Part shown: positions 53,901-62,070 of the stretch, piece after piece
Numbering within the stretch: position 1 is the stretch's first letter
How the letters are laid out: each line of letters begins with the position of its first letter
DNA from: an uncultured SAR116 cluster alpha proteobacterium
Lineage (GTDB): Bacteria; Pseudomonadota; Alphaproteobacteria; Puniceispirillales; Puniceispirillaceae
Direction of reading: 5' to 3'
Length of the DNA: 64,000 bases
Assembly (NCBI GenBank): GCA_902518965.1
Contig: CABYIQ010000007.1
Coordinates: 1-64,000, forward strand
Notes under the pieces: model-generated
The model's database searches: none
Told to the model about the DNA's origin: nothing
The model's input: only the letters and a program-made list of their open reading frames with translations
Position numbers and translations under genes: made by a program

Positions 53901-55247
53901 TTACATTTCGCCTGACAAAGCACCAGTGATTGTCAATTTATGGCCATAGGAGAAAAAATCTTCGGGGTCCTTTGATTTGCCATCAATCCGGATCTCATAA
54001 TGAAGATGCATGCCATCTGAATGGCCTGTATTACCCATTGTGCCTAATACATCTTGTGTAGTTACAAAGCTGCCTTTGCTGACCAGTACAGAGGACAGAT
54101 GCGCATAAACAGTCTCAATGCCATGGGCGTGCTGGACCCTGACCACTTTTCCAAAACCACCATCCCGTCCAGAAAATGTTACAATGCCACTGGCTGGAGG
54201 ACGCAGCTTGGCTTTCCAGGTTCCTGCCAGATCGACTCCGTGATGGAACCGCGTTACTCCGGTCTTTTGATTAGTGCGCATGCCATAAGGGCTCGTCACA
54301 TAATAATAGCGCAAAGGGGCCTGCAATGGCAGCATATTCAGCAATTCACGCCAGCTGTCTCGGTAAAGGTACAGCGCAGGCACATGTTCTTCAGCAGCTG
54401 CAAGTGCAGGGTTCCATTGTGCAGGTTCACTGTCAGGAGTGATCCCCAGTTTGTCCAGCATGATTTTAATACGCTCAACCTCTGTCAGTACTTTGGCAAA
54501 ACGTCTATGCAGCTTCATTTGTGGAGTTTGTAGAGGTGGGTTGAGTAGTCCGTCAAAACTGACAAATTCAGGGTCCATGGGCTCAGCAGCAGGGCGAGCA
54601 ACAGGCGTGGCTACCACTTCAACTTTCCGTTCAGCAGATTTTAGATTGCTGTCTTTCTGCAGGGCCGATAGTGTGGAGACTAACTCATCATTTGGCTCTT
54701 CAATATGTGAATATTGCTGGGGCTCTATGATGATCGCCTGCGGGAGGGCCAACAGGCTCTTTTTTTGCTCGTTATTCTCTATTAAAGGCAATTTTTGCTC
54801 AGATAAGTTGTCCTGTTCTGGTAAATGAATTTGGCCATGAGAGGATGGCAAATGTGGGGACAATAATGTCGTTATAACTGAATCTTCCAAAAGAGGTGGC
54901 CAGGCTGCCTTAGCATCTTTTGGGTTTTTTTGTTCAGCTGTTATGGGAATGCGTGTGGCCAGCTGTTTTACGAAGCTGAGGGATGAAAATGATGAAAAAG
55001 AGGGTGGATTTGGCAAGGCAGGTGCCAATAAAATAAGAACAGTAAGGCCGATTCCCCCAGTGAATCCAGCAATAATATGTGCGGGCCGCAGGCAGAATTC
55101 TATTGGCCCGTTGGCGCTTAAAAATAAGAATCGTGTTTCGCGGAGGAACAGACGATTCTGCGTTGTTGAAAAGCGCATATTCTCACTGTCGGAATCAACC
55201 GCGGGTGGCAGAACTGAAGCCAGTCTATGTATCACCCAGCTGAACAT
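53901..55247 (-). CDS. Membrane-anchored M23 (LytM) peptidase
   Basis: A 448-aa product with a short cytoplasmic N-terminus, one membrane helix (about 57-77: HIIAGFTGGIGLTVLILLAP), a long low-complexity and helical periplasmic linker, and a C-terminal M23 domain. The zinc site appears complete: HHGVD (His335/336, Asp339) and HLHYE (His414, His416). It should cut or shape peptidoglycan cross-links. It follows a small membrane protein (9 bases apart) and lies divergent to three bactofilins. Bactofilin plus M23 (LmdC-type) pairs are known in morphogenesis of other bacteria, which suggests the same role here. Confidence 0.88.
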   Translation of the reverse strand: MFSWVIHRLASVLPPAVDSDSENMRFSTTQNRLFLRETRFLFLSANGPIEFCLRPAHIIAGFTGGIGLTVLILLAPALPNPPSFSSFSSLSFVKQLATRIPITAEQKNPKDAKAAWPPLLEDSVITTLLSPHLPSSHGQIHLPEQDNLSEQKLPLIENNEQKKSLLALPQAIIIEPQQYSHIEEPNDELVSTLSALQKDSNLKSAERKVEVVATPVARPAAEPMDPEFVSFDGLLNPPLQTPQMKLHRRFAKVLTEVERIKIMLDKLGITPDSEPAQWNPALAAAEEHVPALYLYRDSWRELLNMLPLQAPLRYYYVTSPYGMRTNQKTGVTRFHHGVDLAGTWKAKLRPPASGIVTFSGRDGGFGKVVRVQHAHGIETVYAHLSSVLVSKGSFVTTQDVLGTMGNTGHSDGMHLHYEIRIDGKSKDPEDFFSYGHKLTITGALSGEM

Positions 55248-55256
55248 AACCAGTCC

Positions 55257-55634
55257 TTATTTGAGCAGTAAAATCGCCATCAATACCACATTTGAGATCA
55301 GCTGTAGGAGTATCAGCGTGATTATTAGGCCACTTGACTGCCGATTCTTGATATTCAGGTTAAAGGATGGCATTGACATGGCTTTGGTCAGCGCATTATG
55401 CATGGCGATGGTGGTATCGGTTACGCCTGTCCGCCTGTTTTCCAAAGCTTGTTGCTCATCAACTGACTCGTCGGCATCAGGCTGTTTCAGAGAAGAATCC
55501 TGAATTGAAAAATTTACATCATCGCGCAGATTCTCATCGGGCAGATTGTAGCTGTGTTTAGACACAATCGCCTCCGACACCTCATTTCTGATTTTTTCGA
55601 TCCGTTTGCGGATATCAATTACGTCAACGACCAT
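55257..55634 (-). CDS. Small C-terminally anchored membrane protein
   Basis: A 125-aa product: a charged helical start (IDIRKRIEKIRNEVSEAIVS), a polar Asp/Gln-rich middle, and one C-terminal membrane helix (about 103-122: SGLIITLILLQLISNVVLM). It likely sits in the inner membrane with the N-terminus in the cytoplasm. No family was recognised. It is the first gene of the unit with the M23 peptidase. Confidence 0.65.
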   Translation of the reverse strand: MVVDVIDIRKRIEKIRNEVSEAIVSKHSYNLPDENLRDDVNFSIQDSSLKQPDADESVDEQQALENRRTGVTDTTIAMHNALTKAMSMPSFNLNIKNRQSSGLIITLILLQLISNVVLMAILLLK

Positions 55635-55832
55635 TAATTTTTGCCTTTGCCCTGCTCAATTGCGTCAACACCCTATATCGTTCAACGTCTCAAACAAGCA
55701 AGCATTTATAGCTGATGTAGTGTTTCGAGTTATTTTGGTTTATTCTACATTAGTGAATCCGTTCTTGTTGAGTCATTGTCCCTAAGAACATCAGACAAAA
55801 CCATTTAACCTATTGATACAGCAGTATAAATT

Positions 55833-56222
55833 ATGTTTGGAAATAAACCGGCCCAAGGGTCTTCAACGCCGCAGACAGCAAAGATAGGCGCAAATATACG
55901 CATTAAGGGTGAGATTGATTCGCCTGAGCATGTCTTTTTGGCAGGTAGTTTAGATGGTGATATCACCTGTGATCAGTTAACAGTTGATGGCACAGGCCGG
56001 GTTAAAGGCAAGATATCAGCTAAGTTTGCCGTAATTGATGGTCAAGTTGATGGTGATATTGTAGTTGAGCGGCTGCAGATTAAATCAAAGGCTGTGGTCA
56101 AGGGCTCACTCACATACAAAAGCATTGAGGTGGCTGAAGGCGCGCAAATTGACGGCAATTTTGTGCAAGTCACACAAAAGCCGCAAAAAGATGCGGTTAC
56201 TTTACCAAAAACTGAAAAATAA
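55833..56222 (+). CDS. Bactofilin 1
   Basis: A 129-aa bactofilin, a cytoskeletal protein that polymerises into filaments at the inner membrane. The short polar N-terminus is followed by beta-helix rungs typical of the family: IGANIRIKGEIDSPEHVFLA, then GSLDGDITCDQLTVDGTGRV. The rungs end near residue 112, leaving a short tail. First of three bactofilin genes in a row, 11 bases from the next, and divergent to the membrane/M23 peptidase unit. Confidence 0.9.
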   Translation: MFGNKPAQGSSTPQTAKIGANIRIKGEIDSPEHVFLAGSLDGDITCDQLTVDGTGRVKGKISAKFAVIDGQVDGDIVVERLQIKSKAVVKGSLTYKSIEVAEGAQIDGNFVQVTQKPQKDAVTLPKTEK

Positions 56223-56233
56223 ACAGGCAGAGT

Positions 56234-56671
56234 ATGTCAGAAACCGGGTCCCGTAAGTCAGTTATTGGCGCAGGTGCTACCTTCACTGGGAAGCTGGTTA
56301 AGGCGTCTGCGCTGGATATTCACGGTGAGGTTAATGCTGATGTCTCCACAGATCGTCTTCATCTTCATGAAGGGGCCAGACTCGCGGGAGATCTCGACAT
56401 AAAGCTGGGTGTGTTTGCTGGCGAATATAAGGGTAGGATGAGAGCTTCCAGCGTTTGGATAATGCGCACAGCCCGCATTTTTGGCGAGATTGAGTACAAC
56501 GCGCTGCAAATGGACAGAGGTGCGGCACTGAACTGTCACATTCTGCATAATTGGGCAGAACTTGAAGATGCAGGTGTAGATCATTTAGCAATAACAGAAG
56601 CCGGATTTTTAACAGATTTACATGATCTTGAACGGTCCGACAAGACAGACAAACAGGCCTCCGATGAGTGA
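56234..56671 (+). CDS. Bactofilin 2 (divergent)
   Basis: A 145-aa bactofilin-like protein with the beta-helix start VIGAGATFTGKLVKASALDI and HGEVNADVSTDRLHLHEGAR. The later rungs are less regular and a C-terminal extension (DLHDLERSDKTDKQ) is charged. Less canonical than its neighbours. Its stop overlaps the start of the third bactofilin (ATGAGTGA). Confidence 0.82.
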   Translation: MSETGSRKSVIGAGATFTGKLVKASALDIHGEVNADVSTDRLHLHEGARLAGDLDIKLGVFAGEYKGRMRASSVWIMRTARIFGEIEYNALQMDRGAALNCHILHNWAELEDAGVDHLAITEAGFLTDLHDLERSDKTDKQASDE

Positions 56672-57002
56672 TTCAACTTATATTGGCGTTGATTTAAAGT
56701 TGACAGGTGTATTCCATGCTCCTGGACAGACTGTTGTAATTGCCGGTCGCTTTGAAGGCGAAATGACAGCGGGCTCTGTTGAGATTACTAAGGAAGCTGT
56801 ATTTGAGGGGCTAGTTAGGGCAACTGAAATGGACATTGCGGGCCGCTTCAATGGGGTTCTTGAGACAGACCATCTGACTGTTTCGGAACAGGCGGTAGTT
56901 GCTGGTGAAATGGTCGCTCATGCATTATCAGTGGATGCTGGTGCTGATATTTCTGGCACTGTCAGGCGCAAGCCCGATCAGACAAGCTCGTCATCTAGCT
57001 GA
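56664..57002 (+). CDS. Bactofilin 3
   Basis: A 112-aa bactofilin from ATG 56664, overlapping the end of bactofilin 2 by eight bases. The frame can be read from 56622 but the overlap start is preferable. The rungs are clear: DLKLTGVFHAPGQTVVIAGR, then FEGEMTAGSVEITKEA. A Ser-rich tail ends the protein. It overlaps the convergent 56978 gene by 25 bases. Confidence 0.87.
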   Translation: MSDSTYIGVDLKLTGVFHAPGQTVVIAGRFEGEMTAGSVEITKEAVFEGLVRATEMDIAGRFNGVLETDHLTVSEQAVVAGEMVAHALSVDAGADISGTVRRKPDQTSSSSS

Positions 57003-57307
57003 GCAAGGATTTCATCGCAAATTTCAGCTGTCTGGATACAGTCTTCGAAAAAGGCCAGTGTCTTTGCGCGGCCATGGTTTTGGAACAATCGCATTGCTGC
57101 GTAGTGGCCTGCTGCCATGGCCACGGCGTCAGGCATGGCTCGATCACGAGCTTTATCTTCCAGCATGTTATCAATTTCCAAGTTCAGCTTTTCGAAGGCC
57201 TGGGCCTTCATAAATTTGTCAGCTGTTCGTGGTTTTGCTTTGCGATTCACTTTTTGCGCTGCTGCACGACGTTCCCTGTAAAGGTCAAGTTCAATGATAT
57301 TAATCAT
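56978..57307 (-). CDS. Conserved-looking cytoplasmic protein, unknown
   Basis: A 109-aa product, helical and charged. It starts MINIIELDLYRERRAAAQKV, has a basic segment (NRKAKPRTADKF), and ends in an acidic helix. The regular, gene-like composition supports it despite the 25-base overlap with bactofilin 3. It lies 16 bases after the lipoprotein gene, in the same direction. No family was recognised. Confidence 0.65.
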   Translation of the reverse strand: MINIIELDLYRERRAAAQKVNRKAKPRTADKFMKAQAFEKLNLEIDNMLEDKARDRAMPDAVAMAAGHYAAMRLFQNHGRAKTLAFFEDCIQTAEICDEILAQLDDELV

Positions 57308-57323
57308 TTGTTCACACTTCCAC

Positions 57324-57773
57324 TTAAGCAGGCTTCTGAGGGCATCGCAGCATCCGGCCTTTCAAGAAATTCAGCCGGCCGGCATCGTCAACACGCACAG
57401 TTTGATCCTGATAGATATCAAGCGGAACAATCACACTGGCGGCTAGCTGATGGGCTTGATTGCGCATAAGGGTCAGGGCTTCGTCATAGCTGCCATAATG
57501 ATGCACTTCAACAATGCCGAGGGTCCGGCATCCGGCCAGATACGCATCAGACACGTTTGAAAAACTAATCGTCTCAGAACCAGGCAGAGCTTGTGGTTTG
57601 TTGGCCTCAAGTTTAGCTTGACGCTGTTCTTCTTTGAACTGATGCAATTCAGCCCAGTCTGCGGCGCTAACCACTAGCAGAGATTCATTACGTCCATCTA
57701 CAAAAAACTGGCAGGAGGACAGCCCGATGAAAGCTGAAAGTAAACTTGCGAGCACGCAAAATCTTCGAAGCAT
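57324..57773 (-). CDS. Small lipoprotein, DUF4156-like
   Basis: A 149-aa product with lipoprotein signal and lipobox LSSC (Cys21). The mature part has a helical segment (AELHQFKEEQRQAKLEANKP) and a C-terminal domain with AGCRTLGIVEVHHYGSYDEA, then LTLMRNQAHQLAASVIVPLD. This resembles the DUF4156 pattern (C..LG.V then LRN.A..L.A), by eye only. Probably outer-membrane anchored. Function unknown. Confidence 0.7.
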   Translation of the reverse strand: MLRRFCVLASLLSAFIGLSSCQFFVDGRNESLLVVSAADWAELHQFKEEQRQAKLEANKPQALPGSETISFSNVSDAYLAGCRTLGIVEVHHYGSYDEALTLMRNQAHQLAASVIVPLDIYQDQTVRVDDAGRLNFLKGRMLRCPQKPA

Positions 57774-58024
57774 TTCCTCTCTCCTGTTCTGAGGTAATGT
57801 GCTGTTATCGGTGCGATAATTTAAGGTTGATCATCACAGCTTCGATTATAATCTTCTCACAGAGTATAAACGGCTATCAGTGATATTTATTTAATTTAGA
57901 TAAATGGGATAGGCAAAGATCATTTTTGTAGTCACAGGCTCTATACATCATCTATTTTATGGAGTTACACTCAGTTAAGTTTGCAGCAGCCTCATCATCA
58001 AGGTGTGGTAGTGCTGAAAAAAGA

Positions 58025-58438
58025 ATGGGTTCAGCTGTGTCATTACAAGTCAAAACAAATCGGCCGTTTCATAAAGCGACTTTATCAATAGGTATGGCTG
58101 TTTTCGTAGCTGCTATCGTAATGATAGGGCCTGCTTTCAGCGAAGGGCGAATTTATGAGGGGTCTGAGGAGAAAGCGCATTGCTCTCTGTGGGATAATCT
58201 GCGTCTGAAATGGCCGCAGACAATCTTGGGCCGCGAGAAGGCGAAATGCCGCCGTAAGGCTAAACCGCCCACACAAGTCGCAAATATATGTCGCCTGCGC
58301 CGCCAGTATATTGACCCTGAAACAGGCTCGCGCATGTGTGTTTATATGCGTCAGGGCCGCGACCTTGAAGATACATCTGTCAGCATGTCACCCTCGTTGC
58401 AATGCCAGCGCACCTATACTTGCCGAAGTGATGACTGA
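58025..58438 (+). CDS. Secreted or anchored Cys-rich protein, unknown
   Basis: A frame open from ATG 57959; I list the ATG at 58025 (137 aa), since the extra 22 residues look unconserved, and GTG 58037 would place the hydrophobic segment as a signal peptide. The segment (ATLSIGMAVFVAAIVMIGPA) is followed by a basic, Cys-containing region (CSLWDNLRLKWPQTILGREK; CRLRRQYIDPETGSRMCVYM; CQRTYTC). Six Cys suggest disulfides. No family was recognised. Confidence 0.55.
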   Translation: MGSAVSLQVKTNRPFHKATLSIGMAVFVAAIVMIGPAFSEGRIYEGSEEKAHCSLWDNLRLKWPQTILGREKAKCRRKAKPPTQVANICRLRRQYIDPETGSRMCVYMRQGRDLEDTSVSMSPSLQCQRTYTCRSDD

Positions 58439-58471
58439 CTTGGTGACAAGTTGCTGCCATCTGGCTCTGCT

Positions 58472-59119
58472 CTACAGATAATTTGCCTTATTTCGCAGCA
58501 CTGCATTGAATGAAATTGACAGCCGCGGCACATCCACCAAGTTTGGATGAACAAGATGATGTAGAAAAGCAGGCCATAGAAAGAGTTCACCAGCGTTTGG
58601 TAGCCGCCTGAATTCAGGATCAAACTGACCATCACCGCGTACAGCTCCCATGTTGGCCTGGGGGCGAGGGTCAAAAAAGCTAATCGCTCCGGGGTTCAAA
58701 TCAGACCGAAAGGTATCTGCCGCGCTTTGATCAGGCACATTTAAATAATAGGTTCCGGACAGCCAGGCATGCGGGTGGTTATGCAGATTGTGATAATCGC
58801 CTTTGAAATTCACATTAGGCCAGGCCTGAAGCGTCCAGTCTAACGGATAGGTGATGCCTAATTCCTGTGCATAGTCATGGACCGCTTTGTCAAAACACTG
58901 ACGCAACCAAAGAACAGCAGGATTTTCATCCTCCAACAAATTCTGGTCCAGATAATTTGTTGTCATCTGCTCCTGTTCAGCATTCTTTTCCAGAACCAGA
59001 CCGCTCAGCATAGCATTGGCCTGTTCATGGCCAGGCAGGGTGACGGCCATAAACAAGGTTGGCCATAATCGGTGGAAAGTAGGGCTGCCTGGGGCTGCCT
59101 GTTGGTGAGTGTCAGCCAT
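58472..59119 (-). CDS. 2OG-Fe(II) oxygenase-like protein (TIGR02466-type)
   Basis: A 215-aa product from ATG 59119; the frame is open to 59188 but AGAGAGA supports the shorter start. The C-terminal half has the pattern of putative 2-oxoglutarate/iron dioxygenases: NLHNHPHAWLSGTYYLNVPD, then GELFLWPAFLHHLVHPN and RLSISFNAVLR. The His residues in HNHPH and HHLVH are candidate iron ligands, and Arg before LSISFN may bind 2-oxoglutarate. Substrate unknown. Divergent from the aminotransferase gene. Confidence 0.75.
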   Translation of the reverse strand: MADTHQQAAPGSPTFHRLWPTLFMAVTLPGHEQANAMLSGLVLEKNAEQEQMTTNYLDQNLLEDENPAVLWLRQCFDKAVHDYAQELGITYPLDWTLQAWPNVNFKGDYHNLHNHPHAWLSGTYYLNVPDQSAADTFRSDLNPGAISFFDPRPQANMGAVRGDGQFDPEFRRLPNAGELFLWPAFLHHLVHPNLVDVPRLSISFNAVLRNKANYL

Positions 59120-59276
59120 GGTCTCTCTTTCTGGAATGTTAGTAATGAGTGAAACAACAAAGTGATCTATAAATACCATTACCAGCATATAAATTGTATG
59201 GCATTATATTCTGCCGCTGATTTTCATGAACCGGTAGCATGATATTTAGTGAGGTTGAAAATTTAAGGAGGCACAA

Positions 59277-60419
59277 ATGGCACTTTTCGATCAGGTGGAT
59301 AAGGACGGCTTGCTTGAATATTCAGTTGTGTTTAATGACCGTTCGCTCAATTCCATGTCGAAATCTTTTCAGGGTGTCATGCGGGATCTGTCTGTGGGTC
59401 TGAAGTCAGCTTATAACGCAGAAGCTTCGATACTGGTTCCGGGGGGTGGTACGTTTGGCATGGAAGCGATCGCACGCCAGTTTGGCACAGATGCCAAATG
59501 TCTTGTCATCCGCAATGGATGGTTCTCGTTCCGCTGGTCTGAAATTTTTGAAAAAGGCCGGATCGCCTCTGATACCGAGGTTTTGTATGCAAGGCAGCAA
59601 CAGGCAGAGGCCGGCGCAAATACGCACCAGCCCTTTGCGCCTTCTCCCTTGGCAGATATTCAGCAGAAGATAGCCGACTACGCACCCGATGTGGTCTGTG
59701 CTCCGCACGTGGAAACCTCTGCAGGGATGGTCCTGCCTGATGACTACATTGCTGGTATTGCCTTGGCTGCTCATCGGGCTGGGGCTATTTTTGTGTTGGA
59801 CTGCGTGGCTTCTGGCGCGCTGTATGTGGATATGGCAGGCTTGGGCGTTGATGTGCTTCTGACGGCACCGCAGAAAGGCTGGACAGCCAGCCCTTGTGCT
59901 GGAGTGATCATGCTGGGGGCAGGCGGTCTTGACCGTATTGAAAAGACCACGAGCACTTCATATGCTGCAGATTTGAAAAAATGGCTGTCGATCATGCAGG
60001 CTTATGAAAATGGGGGGCATGCATATCATGCTACTATGCCAACCGACGGGCTGCGCCTGTTTCGTGATGCGGTTCATGAAACAAGGGATATCGGCTTTGC
60101 CTTGGTCAAACAGGCGCAGATTGATTTGGGGGTCAGAATGCGCGCTCTGACTGAATCTTATGGCTTTGTTTCTGTTGCGGCAGAAGGCTTTAAAGCCCCG
60201 TCTGTGATTGTGAATTTCACAGATGATCCGGATATGAAATCGGGTAAGAAGTTTATTGAAGCTGGCTTGCAAATTGCAGCAGGTGTGCCGCTGGAAATTG
60301 GTGAGCCAGCTGATTATATGTCATTCCGCATTGGCTTATTTGGTCTGGATAAGTTGATGAATATTGACCGAACGGTTGACAGTTTTGATGCGGCTTTAAA
60401 ACACATCACAGCCCGATAG
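59277..60419 (+). CDS. Class V aminotransferase (alanine-glyoxylate/serine type)
   Basis: A 380-aa PLP enzyme. Visible features are the N-terminal VPGGGTFGMEAIARQF, CAPHVETSAGMVLPDD, IFVLDCVASGALYVDMAGLG (Asp contacting the PLP ring) and TAPQKGW with the PLP lysine at K200. It would interconvert small amino and keto acids, such as serine, alanine or glyoxylate, in the cytoplasm; the exact substrate is unclear. AAGGAGG precedes the ATG. It stands alone, divergent from the oxygenase-like gene. Confidence 0.85.
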   Translation: MALFDQVDKDGLLEYSVVFNDRSLNSMSKSFQGVMRDLSVGLKSAYNAEASILVPGGGTFGMEAIARQFGTDAKCLVIRNGWFSFRWSEIFEKGRIASDTEVLYARQQQAEAGANTHQPFAPSPLADIQQKIADYAPDVVCAPHVETSAGMVLPDDYIAGIALAAHRAGAIFVLDCVASGALYVDMAGLGVDVLLTAPQKGWTASPCAGVIMLGAGGLDRIEKTTSTSYAADLKKWLSIMQAYENGGHAYHATMPTDGLRLFRDAVHETRDIGFALVKQAQIDLGVRMRALTESYGFVSVAAEGFKAPSVIVNFTDDPDMKSGKKFIEAGLQIAAGVPLEIGEPADYMSFRIGLFGLDKLMNIDRTVDSFDAALKHITAR

Positions 60420-60440
60420 CCAAAGCCATCCTCACCTCAA

Positions 60441-60629
60441 TTAGTCTGCGCGTTCAGCCGTGCTTTTGGTGGCGCAGAGAGGGCAGGTCCAAGTGCGACG
60501 GGTGGGATTATCCTCCTCACGCATGGTGGGGACAGTCCAGTAATAGCCACACTGCCCGCAGCTCATATGCCAGATAATTTCTTTTGATACGCTAATTACA
60601 GGCGGGGTCATTGGCGGTCTATCCGTCAT
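60441..60629 (-). CDS. Small zinc-ribbon protein
   Basis: A 62-aa product with SCGQCGYYW and TCPLCATK, so two CxxC pairs that should bind zinc. Its ATG overlaps the hisI stop (ATGA, 60626-60629), indicating co-translation. Such tiny zinc-ribbon proteins are of unknown function. Confidence 0.7.
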   Translation of the reverse strand: MTDRPPMTPPVISVSKEIIWHMSCGQCGYYWTVPTMREEDNPTRRTWTCPLCATKSTAERAD

Positions 60630-61024
60630 TGGCGTGCACTTTCGTCTGTCCTTGTGGGGTAGGCAGTTTCTGCCTCACTGATACTGCCATCTATCTCGAG
60701 CCTTCGGGTAAAACAGCTTCGCGAGCCTTCATGACAGGCGGCTCCGAATTGGTCCACCAGCATCAATATCGTATCTGCATCACAGTCATAGCGCAGCTCA
60801 ATCAGCTTCTGGATATTGCCGGATGTATCGCCCTTGCGCCACAAAGAGCCGCGCGAACGCGACCAGTAACAGATCCGTCCAGTGGCCAGTGTCTCAGCAA
60901 GACTGTTTTTATTCATCCAGGCCATCATCAGCACCTCGCCTGTGTCAAATTGTTGGGCGATAGCCGGGATAAGTCCATCTGCCGTGAACTGCAATGCTTC
61001 AGGTAAGGGGGGAATATCCGTCAT
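60626..61024 (-). CDS. hisI: Phosphoribosyl-AMP cyclohydrolase HisI
   Basis: HisI opens the purine ring of phosphoribosyl-AMP in histidine biosynthesis (third step). The 132-aa product has the family segments [20 protein letters not shown], then [19 protein letters not shown], and the metal site [10 protein letters not shown] with [12 protein letters not shown] supplying Cys ligands. Single-domain form without HisE. No other his genes are nearby. Confidence 0.95.
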   Translation of the reverse strand: MTDIPPLPEALQFTADGLIPAIAQQFDTGEVLMMAWMNKNSLAETLATGRICYWSRSRGSLWRKGDTSGNIQKLIELRYDCDADTILMLVDQFGAACHEGSRSCFTRRLEIDGSISEAETAYPTRTDESARQ

Positions 61025-61158
61025 GTCAAAGCCTCTGTTGCCGTATTTGTGATAATTTTCATCGAAATTTTCTGGATTTTCCTTGTGATTCTCTTCCTTA
61101 ATAAAGCAAGATTTTCACATCGCGCAGCTTAACACGCCCACTGAAAGGACGCTAGACC

Positions 61159-62070
61159 ATGTCCCTGACCTTGCGAAAAAAAGTCTTTATCACCGCGGCC
61201 TTGACGGGTTCAGGCGGCACACAGAACAAAAGCCTCAATGTTCCGCGCAGCCCGCAGCAGATTTCAAAAGCTGCGATTGCGGCTGCAAAGGCCGGAGCAG
61301 CTGTGGTGCATTGTCATGTGCGCGATCCAAAAACTGGCGAGCCAGCCCGTGAACTGGCCCTTTATCGGGAGGTTACAGAGCTCATCCGCGCAGCTGATGT
61401 GGATCTTGTACTGAACCTGACCGCTGGGATGGGTGGCGATCTGGTCACTGGCCCGCCTGATGCGCCTTTGCCGCTGAACGAGGCGGAAACAGATATGGCT
61501 TCAGCAACAGACAGGGTGGCCCATATCGCGGCCTGCCGGCCAGAAATTTGCACTCTTGATTGCGGCACCATGAACTTTGCCGAAGCAGATTATGTAATGA
61601 CCAATACGCCGGGTATGTTGCGCGAAATGGCGGGGTTGATGCGTGATATCGGCGTTCGGCCTGAAATTGAAGCGTTTGACACCGGCCATTTATGGCTTGC
61701 TAAACAATTGGCATCAGAAGGGCTTATTGATGAACCGGTTATGGTTCAGTTGTGTATGGGTATTCCCTGGGGTGCACCTGATGACCTGAACACATTAATG
61801 GCGATGGTCAATAATGTGCCGGACAGCTGGGTCTTTTCTACCTTTTCTATTGGACGTAATCAGATGCCTTATGTGGCGGCAGCGGTTCTGTCAGGTGGTA
61901 ACGTCCGGGTAGGATTGGAAGATAATCTGTATCTTGAGCGCGGCGTTCTGGCAACAAATGACCAGCTTGTCGCAAAGGCCGCCAGCATCATTGACTCCAT
62001 GGGAGTGGGGTTGATGACCCCTCAAGAGGTTCGGGCCGAATTACAACTTGAAAAGCGTATGCCTGCATGA
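61159..62070 (+). CDS. BKACE (DUF849) beta-keto acid cleavage enzyme, likely dehydrocarnitine-cleaving
   Basis: A 303-aa TIM-barrel enzyme of the DUF849/BKACE family, which condenses a beta-keto acid with acetyl-CoA to give acetoacetate and a new CoA ester. The zinc motif VVHCHVRD (His51, His53), an Asn/Thr stretch DLVLNLTAGMGGD, and VRVGLEDNLYLERG with the last metal Glu are all present. The overlap (ATGA) with a carnitine dehydrogenase fusion makes 3-dehydrocarnitine the likely substrate, giving betainyl-CoA. AAGGA precedes the ATG. Confidence 0.88.
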   Translation: MSLTLRKKVFITAALTGSGGTQNKSLNVPRSPQQISKAAIAAAKAGAAVVHCHVRDPKTGEPARELALYREVTELIRAADVDLVLNLTAGMGGDLVTGPPDAPLPLNEAETDMASATDRVAHIAACRPEICTLDCGTMNFAEADYVMTNTPGMLREMAGLMRDIGVRPEIEAFDTGHLWLAKQLASEGLIDEPVMVQLCMGIPWGAPDDLNTLMAMVNNVPDSWVFSTFSIGRNQMPYVAAAVLSGGNVRVGLEDNLYLERGVLATNDQLVAKAASIIDSMGVGLMTPQEVRAELQLEKRMPA

